DNA of 64,000 bases from NCBI RefSeq assembly GCF_900115305.1, contig NZ_FOVW01000004.1:186001-250000 (forward strand), written 5' to 3'. A program made the translations under genes and the position numbers. Source of the DNA: Algoriphagus ornithinivorans (GTDB lineage Bacteria > Bacteroidota > Bacteroidia > Cytophagales > Cyclobacteriaceae). Shown in pieces: positions 54,630-63,561 of the stretch (its first letter is position 1; every line of letters begins with the position of its first letter). Below the pieces are notes generated by a model, which saw only the letters and a program-made list of their open reading frames with translations, did no database searches and was not told the DNA's origin.

Positions 54630-55520
54630 TTGACCCGATACAAAAACCAGCTGAAAACTATCCTCAAACTGATTCTAACAGGATTGGCTTTGTATCTGGT
54701 TTTTCGAAAAATTGATACAGCACAACTTTTTGAAATCCTGAAAACCATTCAATGGATTTGGTTGGTTCCAGCGGTGATACTTTTTGTATTGAGTAAAGTT
54801 GCTACTGCTGTTCGTCTCAATCAATATTTCAAAAACATCAGCCTTCAGCTTTCAGAATGGAAAAACTGGAAACTCTACCTTATTGGAATGTTTTACAATT
54901 TATTCTTGCCAGGTGGAATCGGAGGGGATGGTTATAAGGTATACTTGCTCAATAAGCACTTTAAACTGCCTGTCAAAAAACTACTTCAAGCTGCTTTGCT
55001 GGACAGATTAGGCGGTTTGGTAGCCATTGTTTTTTTGCTATTCGGACTTTTCTTGATAGTTGAGGTGGAGTTGGATTTTTTGGAAAGTGAGCTGTGGAAT
55101 GGCTTGATGGTCGTGGGATTGATCTTGACCATTCCGGGGTTTTGGTTGGTTCAGAAACTGTTTTTCAAGGATTTTCTCCCTTCATTTTGGTCTGCCAATG
55201 CTTGGTCCATTGCAGGACAGCTGGCGCAGTTGATTTGTGCTTGGTTTATTTTGGTGGCCTTGGGAATTCATAATAATATCTTGGCCTATCAATTAGTGTT
55301 TTTGCTTTCATCAATTGTGGCAGTACTGCCCTTGACTATTGGGGGAGTGGGTGCCCGTGAACTGGTTTTTGTCTATGCTCATCAATATGCAGGGATAGAG
55401 GAAATGGCTGCAGTAGCTTTCAGTTTAATCTTTTTTCTCATTTCGGCGGCAGTTTCTTTGATGGGAGCTTTAGTAAAGGTGGATTTGAAAGATGAGCAAG
55501 TTGATTCGCCAAGCGATTAA
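54630..55520 (+). CDS. YbhN-like flippase domain membrane protein
   Basis: 296 residues from a TTG start at 54630. It has about eight transmembrane helices and the family pattern MFYNLFLPGGIGGDGYKVYL and LPLTIGGVGARELVFVY, as in UPF0104 and the lysylphosphatidylglycerol synthase membrane region. These proteins are thought to flip lipids or lipid-linked sugars. No soluble synthase domain is present. It is the last gene of the glycosylation-like block, followed 57 bases later by pyrF. Confidence 0.8.
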   Translation: MTRYKNQLKTILKLILTGLALYLVFRKIDTAQLFEILKTIQWIWLVPAVILFVLSKVATAVRLNQYFKNISLQLSEWKNWKLYLIGMFYNLFLPGGIGGDGYKVYLLNKHFKLPVKKLLQAALLDRLGGLVAIVFLLFGLFLIVEVELDFLESELWNGLMVVGLILTIPGFWLVQKLFFKDFLPSFWSANAWSIAGQLAQLICAWFILVALGIHNNILAYQLVFLLSSIVAVLPLTIGGVGARELVFVYAHQYAGIEEMAAVAFSLIFFLISAAVSLMGALVKVDLKDEQVDSPSD

Positions 55521-55529
55521 TAGAGGTTT

Positions 55530-55557
55530 TTGGACTGAAAGGAATTCCGTATTTTTG
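55530..55557 (+). promoter_or_regulatory. Bacteroidota-type promoter of pyrF
   Basis: TTG (55530-55532), 17 bases, then TATTTTTG (55550-55557), 20 bases before the pyrF ATG. Confidence 0.55.
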
Positions 55558-55577
55558 AAATTCTTAGAATTAAATCC

Positions 55578-56396
55578 ATGAATCGCTCCCAACTCATTGC
55601 CCAGATTGAATATAAGTCCTCATTTCTTTGCGTAGGTCTTGATCCAGATCTGGATAAAATCCCTGCCCACCTTAAATCTGAACCGGATCCGATTTTTTCC
55701 TTTTGTAAGGAAATTGTAGAAGAGACGGCTGATTATGCAGTGGCCTACAAGCCCAATATCGCTTTTTTTGAGGCATTAGGCCCCAAAGGCTGGGAGAGTT
55801 TGCAAAAGGTCCTGGATATTATTCCCAAAGAAATCTTCACCATAGCAGATGCAAAGCGCGGAGATATTGGAAATACCTCCAAGCTTTATGCAAAAGCTTT
55901 TTTTGAGTCTATGGATTTCGATTCTATTACCGTGGCACCTTATATGGGAGCAGATTCGGTAACTCCTTTCTTAGAGTTTGAAAATAAGTGGGTGATCCTT
56001 CTAGCCTTGACTTCGAATGCAGGATCTCAAGATTTTCAGACGATTGAGGATGGACATTGCAAACCTCTTTTTCACTCCGTCATCGAAAAAAGTCAGGAAT
56101 GGGGGAGTCCTGAAAATATGATGTATGTGGTTGGTGCAACCCGTGGAGAATTAATCGGTGAGGTGAGAACATTGGCTCCGGATCACTTTTTCCTAGTACC
56201 GGGAGTTGGAGCTCAGGGTGGAAGTTTGGCTGAGGTAGCTAGGTATGGAATGAATGCTAATTGCAGTCTTTTGGTCAACTCAAGTCGAGGTATCATTTAT
56301 GCTTCCAATGGAAAAGATTTTGCGAAAGCTGCCAGAAATGAAGCCAAAAAGCTTCAGGAAGAAATGAGTGTCCTACTCGAAAAGCACAGAAAGTAA
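55578..56396 (+). CDS. pyrF: Orotidine-5'-phosphate decarboxylase (type 2)
   Basis: 272 residues, longer than the 230-residue type 1 enzyme. It removes CO2 from OMP to give UMP. The catalytic Asp-Lys-Asp set lies in IADAKRGDIGNTSKLYAKAF. YKPNIAFFEALGPKGW and VAPYMGADSVTPFL are typical of type 2. The final LVPGVGAQGG is the phosphate loop, and SSRGIIYAS follows. It has its own promoter. The next gene starts 82 bases downstream. Confidence 0.94.
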   Translation: MNRSQLIAQIEYKSSFLCVGLDPDLDKIPAHLKSEPDPIFSFCKEIVEETADYAVAYKPNIAFFEALGPKGWESLQKVLDIIPKEIFTIADAKRGDIGNTSKLYAKAFFESMDFDSITVAPYMGADSVTPFLEFENKWVILLALTSNAGSQDFQTIEDGHCKPLFHSVIEKSQEWGSPENMMYVVGATRGELIGEVRTLAPDHFFLVPGVGAQGGSLAEVARYGMNANCSLLVNSSRGIIYASNGKDFAKAARNEAKKLQEEMSVLLEKHRK

Positions 56397-56477
56397 TTAT
56401 GTCCGAGCTTTTGGACTAAGCTTGACTGATTCAGCAATATTTTTTAATTTCCATAAACTTTTAGTCAAAGACTTTTT

Positions 56478-57773
56478 ATGGACTTTAAAGAAGACTTTTT
56501 ACAGCTGGTCTGGAAGTATCAATATTTTGATCGAAGAGACCTCAAAACTACCGATGGGCAAGAGATTCAGGTAATCAATGTAGGTTTTCATAACCTGACT
56601 GAGGGACCTGATTTCAGAGATGCGGCTATTTCCTTAGATGGTCTTATCTTACATGGTCACGTGGAGGTTCACAAGCTTGCCTCAGAGTGGAAGCAACATT
56701 CCCATAATTCAGATCCTGCTTATAATTCTGTCATTCTGCATGTGGTCTGGAAAAATGACCGGGAAGTCAAAAGGAATGATGGGACTCAGATGCCCACTTT
56801 GGAGCTCGATGGGAAAATCTATTTAGAAATCTGGCGGAAATATGAGCAGATGCTGGACTATGATCAAAAACTTCCCTGTGCGCATGGATTGGATAATACT
56901 CCTTCGATCATTCGCTTTTCGGCCTTGGAAAAAGCTTTGGTTGAGAGACTTCAGGAGAAATCCACACTCATATTGGCAATATTAGATAAAACAAGGGGGG
57001 ATTGGGAGGAAACTGCTTATCGATGGCTTTTTCAGTGCTTTGGGTTTAAAATCAATAGTCAGGCGATGCTGGAGCTTGCAGAGAGCTTGCCTTATAAATT
57101 GATTTTGAAGCATAGAACTCAGCTTCCCGCCATAGAGTCCATGCTTTTTGGTTTGGCTGGACTGCTACCTGAGAGCTCAGATGAACCTTATCCATCGCAC
57201 TTAATCAAGGAGTATGATTTTCTTCGTCAGAAATATCAATGGAATTCTCCCCTGAAAAGACAACACTGGAATTTTATGGGGGTTCGTCCGGGAAATTTTC
57301 CTACTCTTAGAATTGCTCAATTGGCAGCCATATTGTCCCATGCTCCCAACTTATTGCAAGCGGTTTTAGAAGATTCCCGTGATTTTGCTGGGTTTAAGAA
57401 ACTCCTTCAAGTCCGACCATCAGATTATTGGTTGTATCATTTTTCCTTTGGAAAAGCCTCATCCAGAATGGCTTCCAAAGGAATTTCCAGTGCAGCATTG
57501 GAGCTTTTAATTATTAATTATGTGATCCCGCTTTGGTTTGCTTATGGGCGATATTTTCAAAATTCAGATTGGAAGGAGCGGTGTTTTGACTTATTGCAGG
57601 AGATCAATGGAGAAAATAATTATATCATCCGTCAATTTAATGAAGCCGGTTGGAAGGCAGAAAGCGGCTTCGATTCCCAAGGGATGATAGGCTTATTCAG
57701 AAATTATTGTGAACCCAAAAAATGTTTGCAATGTAAAATTGCACAGAGTTTGATTCGTTCGGAAAACAAATGA
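56478..57773 (+). CDS. DUF2851 family protein
   Basis: 431 residues, cytoplasmic. The N-terminal part reads FLQLVWKYQYFDRRDLKTTD and VGFHNLTEGPDFRDAAISLD, with GHVEVHKLASEWKQHSH soon after, which is the DUF2851 pattern. It ends with EPKKCLQCKIAQS, a CxxC-type knuckle. The function is unknown; acidic and histidine residues near the N-terminus would fit a metal site. The start overlaps no gene. Confidence 0.85.
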   Translation: MDFKEDFLQLVWKYQYFDRRDLKTTDGQEIQVINVGFHNLTEGPDFRDAAISLDGLILHGHVEVHKLASEWKQHSHNSDPAYNSVILHVVWKNDREVKRNDGTQMPTLELDGKIYLEIWRKYEQMLDYDQKLPCAHGLDNTPSIIRFSALEKALVERLQEKSTLILAILDKTRGDWEETAYRWLFQCFGFKINSQAMLELAESLPYKLILKHRTQLPAIESMLFGLAGLLPESSDEPYPSHLIKEYDFLRQKYQWNSPLKRQHWNFMGVRPGNFPTLRIAQLAAILSHAPNLLQAVLEDSRDFAGFKKLLQVRPSDYWLYHFSFGKASSRMASKGISSAALELLIINYVIPLWFAYGRYFQNSDWKERCFDLLQEINGENNYIIRQFNEAGWKAESGFDSQGMIGLFRNYCEPKKCLQCKIAQSLIRSENK

Positions 57774-57776
57774 TGT

Positions 57777-57807
57777 TTGGGTAAGCCCGTGAATTCCTGT
57801 AATTTTG
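57777..57807 (+). promoter_or_regulatory. Bacteroidota-type promoter of the hexapeptide acyltransferase gene
   Basis: TTG (57777-57779), 20 bases, then TAATTTTG (57800-57807), 21 bases before the ATG at 57829. The earlier start at 57805 lies inside the -7 element and is rejected. Confidence 0.7.
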
Positions 57808-57828
57808 CAGTCCGAATTACAATACATT

Positions 57829-58464
57829 ATGGATAAACCAGTAATTATTCTGGGCGCAAAAGGAATCGCTCACCCAGCTTTAGAGATTTTCAACAGCAAT
57901 CAGGTGATCGTTTATGGTTTCTTGGAAGAGGATGAAAGTCTGCATGGAACAGAAATCAATACGGTGCCTATTTTGGGACATACGGAAGATGATGGTTTCT
58001 TGAAACTAATCGGTAAAAAGACCGAGGCTTTTGTGGCAGTGGACGACACCAAATACCGTAAGTTTTTGGTGGAATTGCTCAATGAAAGAAGAAAAGTACA
58101 GCCAATCAATGCAATCCATCATACAGCTTATATTGCCACTGATGCAAGTTTGGGGCATGGTAATTTCATCAATGCTCAAGTCAGTGTAGGTGCAGGAACT
58201 GAAATCGGTCATCATTGTATCTTAAATACCGGGGCTACTGTAGATCATAAAGTCAAAATTGGAGACTTCGTACAAATTGGAGCTGGTTCCATCATCAATG
58301 CTGAAGTAACAATCGAGGAAGGAGCATTTATTGGTTCTGGAGTAACGATAGTCTCTGGAGTGACCATCGGCAAAAATGCCAGAGTTGGAGCCGGATCGGT
58401 TGTAATCAGCTCCGTAAAAGCCAATGAAACCGTATTTGGAAATCCAGCTGCTAAAATTAAGTAA
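57829..58464 (+). CDS. NeuD/PglD-type hexapeptide acyltransferase
   Basis: 211 residues from the ATG at 57829 (MDKPVIILGAKGIAHPALEI). An N-terminal Rossmann-like part binds a nucleotide sugar. The C-terminal left-handed beta helix shows hexapeptide repeats (VSVGAGTEIGHHCILNTGAT, ITIGKNARVGAGSVV) with the catalytic His in NTGATVDHKVKIGD. It should acetylate a sugar amine or hydroxyl. It is not near the glycosyltransferase block, so its substrate is unknown. Confidence 0.85.
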   Translation: MDKPVIILGAKGIAHPALEIFNSNQVIVYGFLEEDESLHGTEINTVPILGHTEDDGFLKLIGKKTEAFVAVDDTKYRKFLVELLNERRKVQPINAIHHTAYIATDASLGHGNFINAQVSVGAGTEIGHHCILNTGATVDHKVKIGDFVQIGAGSIINAEVTIEEGAFIGSGVTIVSGVTIGKNARVGAGSVVISSVKANETVFGNPAAKIK

Positions 58465-58621
58465 GGAAGAATCTAGGTCATTTCCCTTGTCAAGGAAATT
58501 AAAGAGAAAAAGTAATATCGAATGCTGAATGTCGAACACCGAATAATGAAGTGAATCATCGGACATCCAGCATCGGACATCAAACAAAAACCAAACACCC
58601 TGCCGAAACAGGGCTCAAGTT
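58465..58621. repeat. Intergenic inverted repeat of GTCGAA type
   Basis: gaatgctgaatgtcgaac (from about 58520) pairs imperfectly with catcggacatccagcatc (about 58556-58577). The motif tcgaac/tcggac is repeated four times in 60 bases. No ORF is seen. Confidence 0.6.
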
Positions 58622-59626
58622 ATGGAAGAGAACAAAAACAAAGACTATAGCATCCTGCTATACTACTGCTACGCCAAAATCGAAGATGCCGAGCAGTACA
58701 GAGAAGAACACCACTTATTTTGTGTTGAGAACAATATCCGTGGTCGTATCATCATTTCTGATGAAGGCCTGAACGGAACAGTTTCAGGCCTGAAAGAGGA
58801 CTGTGAAAAGTACATGGCCTACATCCATGCAGATCCGCGCTTTGCGAAGACCGAATTTAAAATCGATCATCATGATAAGCATGCATTTACCAAAATCCAT
58901 GTCCGTTACAAGCCTGAGATCGTCCACTCTTCATTGCGTCATTTAGATCCAAATGTGAAAACTGGCAAGCATCTCGAGCCTGAGGAGTTTAAGAAATTAA
59001 AAGATCAGGAAGATGTGGTGATTTTGGACGTTCGCTCCAATTATGAGCATGAATTGGGTCGTTTCAAAAACGCCCTAACCTTGGATATTGATAACTTCAG
59101 GGACTTTCCACAAAAGGTCAAAGAGTTGGAGCATTTGAAAAATAAAAAAGTACTGACCTATTGTACTGGAGGAATCAAATGTGAAAAGGCCTCAGCTTTT
59201 CTTTTAGAACAGGGATTTGAAGATGTGTATCAGCTACACGGTGGTATCATCAAATATGGCATGGAAGCCGGAGGAGAGGATTTCGAGGGCAAATGTTATG
59301 TCTTTGACAACAGAATCGCAGTTGACGTGAATAAGGTCAATCCTACTATTGTCTCTGAATGTCATATTTGTGGGACCAAATCTGACCGCATGGTCAATTG
59401 TGCCAATCCAACCTGCAATATTCATGTGCCGATCTGTGAAAACTGTGGCTGGGAATATGAAGGGGCATGCTCAAGCGAGTGTAAGGGAAATCCGGAAAAG
59501 AGGCCATATGACGGAACCGGATACTATCAGAAAAACACCAACGGTTACAATCCTTACAAGGGCTTACACAGAAAGCCAGACAAGGAACAAATTCAAAAAT
59601 TGCATGGAGAAGCATCGCATTCCTGA
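58622..59626 (+). CDS. trhO: tRNA uridine(34) hydroxylase (rhodanese-fold)
   Basis: 334 residues. TrhO adds a hydroxyl to U34 of some tRNAs, the first step of cmo5U/mo5U. The N-terminal domain has ILLYYCYAKIEDAEQYREEH and VENNIRGRIIISDEGLNGTV. The rhodanese domain contains DVRSNYEHELGRF and the active C181 in VLTYCTGGIKCEKAS. The C-terminal zinc-binding region is Cys-rich (SECHICGTKSDRMVNC, ICENCGWEYEGACSSEC). The next gene starts 23 bases before its stop codon. Confidence 0.93.
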   Translation: MEENKNKDYSILLYYCYAKIEDAEQYREEHHLFCVENNIRGRIIISDEGLNGTVSGLKEDCEKYMAYIHADPRFAKTEFKIDHHDKHAFTKIHVRYKPEIVHSSLRHLDPNVKTGKHLEPEEFKKLKDQEDVVILDVRSNYEHELGRFKNALTLDIDNFRDFPQKVKELEHLKNKKVLTYCTGGIKCEKASAFLLEQGFEDVYQLHGGIIKYGMEAGGEDFEGKCYVFDNRIAVDVNKVNPTIVSECHICGTKSDRMVNCANPTCNIHVPICENCGWEYEGACSSECKGNPEKRPYDGTGYYQKNTNGYNPYKGLHRKPDKEQIQKLHGEASHS

Positions 59627-60473
59627 GTCGGAATTGATCATTAATTCTGATGGAAGTATTTATCATTTGCATCTGAAGCCAGAAGATCTGGCTTCAGTTA
59701 TTTTTACAGTAGGGGATCCTGAGCGTGTTCCTTTGGTTTCCAGAAATTTTGATAGCATAGACTTCCAAACTCAAAAAAGAGAATTTGTTACGCACACTGG
59801 AATGCTAAATGGTCAGAGGGTAAGCGTGATGAGTACCGGAATGGGTACCGATAATATAGAAATCCTCATGACAGAGCTGGATGCTTTGGTGAATGTGGAT
59901 TTTGAAACCCGTACGGTGAAAGAAGAAAAAACTAGCCTTCAAATAATTAGATTGGGGACTTCAGGTGCCATGCAGGCTGATCTTCCTGTAGGTACTCTTT
60001 TGGCGAGTGAAATTGCCATCGGAATGGATAGTTTAATGAGTTACTATCCACCCTTGTCTGGAAATCAAGAAATAGCTCAGGCCATTCAGGGCGAATTGAA
60101 CTTACCTTTCCGCCCCTATCAGGCAAGAGCAGCATTCCAGTTGGTGAATAGACTGGACGATAGGTTTGTAAAGGGAGTAACACTTACTTGCCCTGGTTTC
60201 TACGCTCCCCAAGGAAGAGAAGTGAGATTAAAGCCTAGGTTTGATCAATTTATTGAAAGATTGGCTGGACTGGAAGTGAATGGAAGACGTCTGACCAACT
60301 TTGAAATGGAGACAGCAGGCTACTATGCGATGGGGGAACTTTTAGGCCATCAAATGCTCAGCTTAAATGCAATTGTTGCGAATAGGCCAAATAGAGAGTT
60401 TGATAAAAAAGCTGAAAAAACCGTGGATCGTATGATTCACGCAGCTTTGGAACTATTAGCTGTTAAAAAATGA
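59604..60473 (+). CDS. Nucleoside phosphorylase, uridine-phosphorylase-like
   Basis: 289 residues. I chose the ATG at 59604 (MEKHRIPESELI), overlapping the trhO end by 23 bases; the longer ORF from 59349 lies inside trhO. It has VIFTVGDPERVPLVSRNFDS (phosphate loop GDPxR), MSTGMGTDNIEI (nucleoside-binding) and NFEMETAGYYAMGELLGH (E-M-E ribose-binding motif). The enzyme cleaves uridine or a similar nucleoside with phosphate. A translational overlap with trhO suggests cotranscription. Confidence 0.85.
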   Translation: MEKHRIPESELIINSDGSIYHLHLKPEDLASVIFTVGDPERVPLVSRNFDSIDFQTQKREFVTHTGMLNGQRVSVMSTGMGTDNIEILMTELDALVNVDFETRTVKEEKTSLQIIRLGTSGAMQADLPVGTLLASEIAIGMDSLMSYYPPLSGNQEIAQAIQGELNLPFRPYQARAAFQLVNRLDDRFVKGVTLTCPGFYAPQGREVRLKPRFDQFIERLAGLEVNGRRLTNFEMETAGYYAMGELLGHQMLSLNAIVANRPNREFDKKAEKTVDRMIHAALELLAVKK

Positions 60474-60479
60474 TCACCC

Positions 60480-60755
60480 TTACGCTAGATATCTTTTTTC
60501 AGTCAAGCTTTTTTCAATTCTGAAATCCTCGCTATCCTGATTGTCAATTTGTTGCAATATTTTAGTTAAAAAATCAGCACACTCTTGTTTGCACAAATAG
60601 AGGCCAAATAGGTTTTCAGTTCTATTAACCAAGAAAGTTCGGCTACTATCAAAGAGTCTTACCAAATCATTCCAAGATCCCAAAACCAACAGTTCATCTC
60701 TGTTTTTCACGGTTTGTAGAATTTTAAATTCGCCAACTGCACTTGAAATTTTCAT
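60480..60755 (-). CDS. Hypothetical protein, 91 residues
   Basis: No family recognised. A soluble protein with helices (SWNDLVRLFDSSRTFL, LCKQECADFLTKILQQI) and two Cys. It lies convergent with the phosphorylase gene, with only 6 bases between the stop codons, and downstream of the response regulator gene at 60849. It has its own promoter with an inverted repeat over the -33 element, so it is a candidate regulated target. Confidence 0.6.
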   Translation of the reverse strand: MKISSAVGEFKILQTVKNRDELLVLGSWNDLVRLFDSSRTFLVNRTENLFGLYLCKQECADFLTKILQQIDNQDSEDFRIEKSLTEKRYLA

Positions 60756-60782
60756 AGAAAAAATTGTTTACTGAATACATTT

Positions 60783-60831
60783 CAAACTTAAGCCTAAAGC
60801 AGGCCTACGGCAATACGTAGAAATACGTATT
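60783..60831 (-). promoter_or_regulatory. Promoter with an overlapping inverted repeat (candidate operator)
   Basis: On the minus strand TTG (60811-60813), 20 bases, then TAAGTTTG (60783-60790). The perfect inverted repeat aatacgta-gaaa-tacgtatt (60812-60831) covers the -33 element. Each arm contains the palindrome tacgta. Confidence 0.55.
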
Positions 60832-60848
60832 TTTTGTAAAAAATACCT

Positions 60849-61487
60849 TTAACCTATCAGCTCCTTATTTTTTTGAGCCCAGATTAATAAGGAATTATGT
60901 TTTTTCTCCAAGTTCAGCTTGCTTATCATATTTGACCTATGCTTGTCAACAGTTCTTTCCGAAATAAAAAGTTTATCCGCAATTTCCTTGGTAGCCAGTC
61001 CTTCCGCGATTAAGCGTAAGATTTTTTTCTCTGATGGGGTAAGAGAATGATTGTTTTGATCTTTTTGATGCTTTTCTAATTCTTCGAATATCTTTTCACT
61101 GAAAAAGCTTTCTCCATTTAATACCTGATCAATAGCTTTCGAAAGGTCCGTCAGTGCAAAATCCTTGAGAATATATCCGGAAAGATTCAATTCCTTGGCT
61201 TGATGATATAAGTAAAGCTCTTTATGAAGGGTGAGGAGGATTATCTTGGTATTTAAATCTTCTGCCTTACATGTTGCTGCGACTTCCAGTCCGGTCATGC
61301 CTGGCATATCCAAATCCAAAATTGCCAATGGAGGCTGGAGTTCACGAATTTTTTCCAAAGCTGAAATTCCATCTTGAGAAGCTCCTACGACTTCTAATCC
61401 CAAATCTTTCAAAAAATCCTGAAGACCTTTGAGTAGAATAGGATGATCGTCTGCTATGATTACCTGAGTAGGTGGTTTAGTTTGCAT
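60849..61487 (-). CDS. NarL/FixJ-type response regulator
   Basis: 212 residues. The receiver domain has IADDHPILLKGL (acidic pair 13-14) and the phosphoacceptor D58 in LAILDLDMPGMTGLE. The LuxR-type HTH starts LTPSEKKILRLIAEGLATKE and has ISERTVDKHRSNMISKL. It is coupled to the kinase gene by an 11-base overlap (61477-61487). Paralogous to the regulator at 23386. Confidence 0.93.
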   Translation of the reverse strand: MQTKPPTQVIIADDHPILLKGLQDFLKDLGLEVVGASQDGISALEKIRELQPPLAILDLDMPGMTGLEVAATCKAEDLNTKIILLTLHKELYLYHQAKELNLSGYILKDFALTDLSKAIDQVLNGESFFSEKIFEELEKHQKDQNNHSLTPSEKKILRLIAEGLATKEIADKLFISERTVDKHRSNMISKLNLEKKHNSLLIWAQKNKELIG

Positions 61488-63477
61488 ATACTAAAAAACT
61501 GAGTTTGGTACCCTTTCCTTTTTCACTGTTCACCTTCATTGTACCTGAAATTGCAGCAGTCCTTTCTTTCAATGTTTTCAATCCTAAGCTATGAAAATCA
61601 TTGAATTTCTCCGAAAAATCAAAGCCTTTTCCATTATCCTCAATGATCAATTCCACACGGCTATTATGTTTAAGGAGCTCAAGCTTCATCCCTTCTGCTT
61701 GGCTATGTTTTAAAATATTATTAATTCCTTCTTGTGCTATCCTATATAATTGAAGCTCTTTTTCCTTTGGCAAGAAACCCTTTACTTCTTCAATCTCAGA
61801 AGATACAAAGAGCTGAGTTTCCCTGTCAATCTGCTCCAGCATTTGCTCCAAAGCTTTAGAAAGTCCCAATTTTTCCAATTGCATTGGATGAAGGGATCTT
61901 GCGATTGATCTCAATTCATTGATGGCTGTATCTAGCATATCACCGGCATTTTCCGATTGATTTAAGGCCACCTTATTTTTGATCAATAATAGGCTTTGTC
62001 CCAACCCATCATGCAGGTCTTTCGATATTCTTTTCCTTTCTTCTTCCTGAGTTTTGAGCAACTCTCGTGAAAAGTTCTCCTGCAAGGCTTTTTCTTTTTT
62101 GCTGGTTTTTAATTGAAAGGCCAAAAAACCAAATCCAGATCCACCCAAAAGCAGGAGTAGTGTCGCCCCGAAAATCAGATTTCTTCGTCTCGAGCTTTCT
62201 TTCAAATTTTCCACTTCCAGTGATTTGGAAAGCAATTCATTCTCTTTCCGCTCAGTCTCATACAATGTTTGGTAGTAGGCAAAGGAATTTGCTTGATTAA
62301 CTTCGAAAATTGAATCCTGATAGCTCTTGAATGCAGTTAGATAATCCAGAGCTTTTGCAGGTTGGCCGGATTTTCTGTAGGCTTCTTCCAAGAGCTGGTA
62401 TGCTATAGACAAATGATCCATATTCGATGCTTCCTTGGAAATCCTCAATAGCTTTTCTCCTGATTGAATCGCTGATGAAATTTTTCCTTCACTCAAAAGA
62501 AGCCTTGTCTGAGCCATGAGATAAGATCCTGAATTTTGATCCAGTTCCGGAACTTGACTCATTGCTTTTTCACCTTCGTTGAAATACTCTTTTGCCTTGG
62601 TCAAATCTCCCATTTCTCCATAATAGATGGAAATATTGAACTTCAGAACAGTTTTAAAGTATGGGTTGCTGTTGGAAATATTTTCTAAGGAGTCTGCTTT
62701 AAGCAAGGCTTTTATTCGTTTTTCAGACTTCTTTTGCTTTCTATAATCTTCCGATTGATTGAAAAATTGAATTCCTGCATCGCTGAAATTCTCGGAATTA
62801 ATGGATTTTTGGATCAACTCATTCCGGATTTCCTCAGCTTCCTGATAGATACCATATTTGCTGAATAAAATGGCAAGCCCGCCGTTCACGAAATCCACAT
62901 ATTCGAAGTCTTCCAGATTTTGATAAATGATTCTAGCAGTTTGGTAGTCTTTCATGGCTTGAAGCATATTGCCATAATAGTCTTCAGCCTGACCTCGAAA
63001 AAAGTAACCATCTGCTATATAAAGTGAATCCTTTGAAGAAAATCTATCGATAGCTTTGGTATATTCCACTATGGCAGAGTCGAATTTTTGTTCATTGAAA
63101 TAAGCTGCTGCCAATTTTAAATGTAGGTTGCCTTTAATTAATGAATCCTGAATTTCTGACTCATACAGAACAGCCTCCTTTAGGATTTCTTTCTTTTGAA
63201 TGTCCGCATCCGGATCTGTTGCCGGGGTTTGAAATAGCTGGATGCTGCTTTTCGCCAACTTTTCATATGCTTTTTCATCTTTATAAATCTGAATAGCTTG
63301 AAGTAGGAGCTGATATCTTTCAGTGTCTTTTAAATCCTCTTTTTCCAGGGATTTTTCAATTTCAATAATGCTATTAAGAGACTTTTCTTGAGAAAGAGCG
63401 GAGTTTTCTAGTAAAATCGAAGAAAATCCAATGCTGATGAGAAATACCAAAAACTTTTTAAAAATTTCTATCTCCAT
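61477..63477 (-). CDS. TPR-containing sensor histidine kinase
   Basis: 666 residues from the ATG at 63477. A signal-like helix (about 8-28) is followed by TPR motifs (AYFNEQKFDSAIVEYTKAID, KEYFNEGEKAMSQVPEL). A transmembrane segment (LIFGATLLLLLGGSGFGFLA) follows at about 436-455. The HisKA_3 H box is KRISKDLHDGLGQ with H489, and the ATPase domain has AQEGINNILKHSQAEGMKLE and IEDNGKGFDFS. It is the same architecture as the kinase at 21343, with which it is clearly paralogous. The regulator is translated from an overlapping start. Confidence 0.93.
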   Translation of the reverse strand: MEIEIFKKFLVFLISIGFSSILLENSALSQEKSLNSIIEIEKSLEKEDLKDTERYQLLLQAIQIYKDEKAYEKLAKSSIQLFQTPATDPDADIQKKEILKEAVLYESEIQDSLIKGNLHLKLAAAYFNEQKFDSAIVEYTKAIDRFSSKDSLYIADGYFFRGQAEDYYGNMLQAMKDYQTARIIYQNLEDFEYVDFVNGGLAILFSKYGIYQEAEEIRNELIQKSINSENFSDAGIQFFNQSEDYRKQKKSEKRIKALLKADSLENISNSNPYFKTVLKFNISIYYGEMGDLTKAKEYFNEGEKAMSQVPELDQNSGSYLMAQTRLLLSEGKISSAIQSGEKLLRISKEASNMDHLSIAYQLLEEAYRKSGQPAKALDYLTAFKSYQDSIFEVNQANSFAYYQTLYETERKENELLSKSLEVENLKESSRRRNLIFGATLLLLLGGSGFGFLAFQLKTSKKEKALQENFSRELLKTQEEERKRISKDLHDGLGQSLLLIKNKVALNQSENAGDMLDTAINELRSIARSLHPMQLEKLGLSKALEQMLEQIDRETQLFVSSEIEEVKGFLPKEKELQLYRIAQEGINNILKHSQAEGMKLELLKHNSRVELIIEDNGKGFDFSEKFNDFHSLGLKTLKERTAAISGTMKVNSEKGKGTKLSFLVYAN

Positions 63478-63561
63478 GACCAAAGATATATAAATCAGTT
63501 AGTTTTCAATGGGTTAATATTTTTGTTTCAGAAATTGAGGAAAAATCAATTATTTACAGTT

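Noticed and set aside
59349..59603. N-terminal extension of the nucleoside phosphorylase to 374 residues
   Set aside because: This part lies in another frame of trhO and has no phosphorylase-like sequence. The ATG at 59604 gives the normal length.
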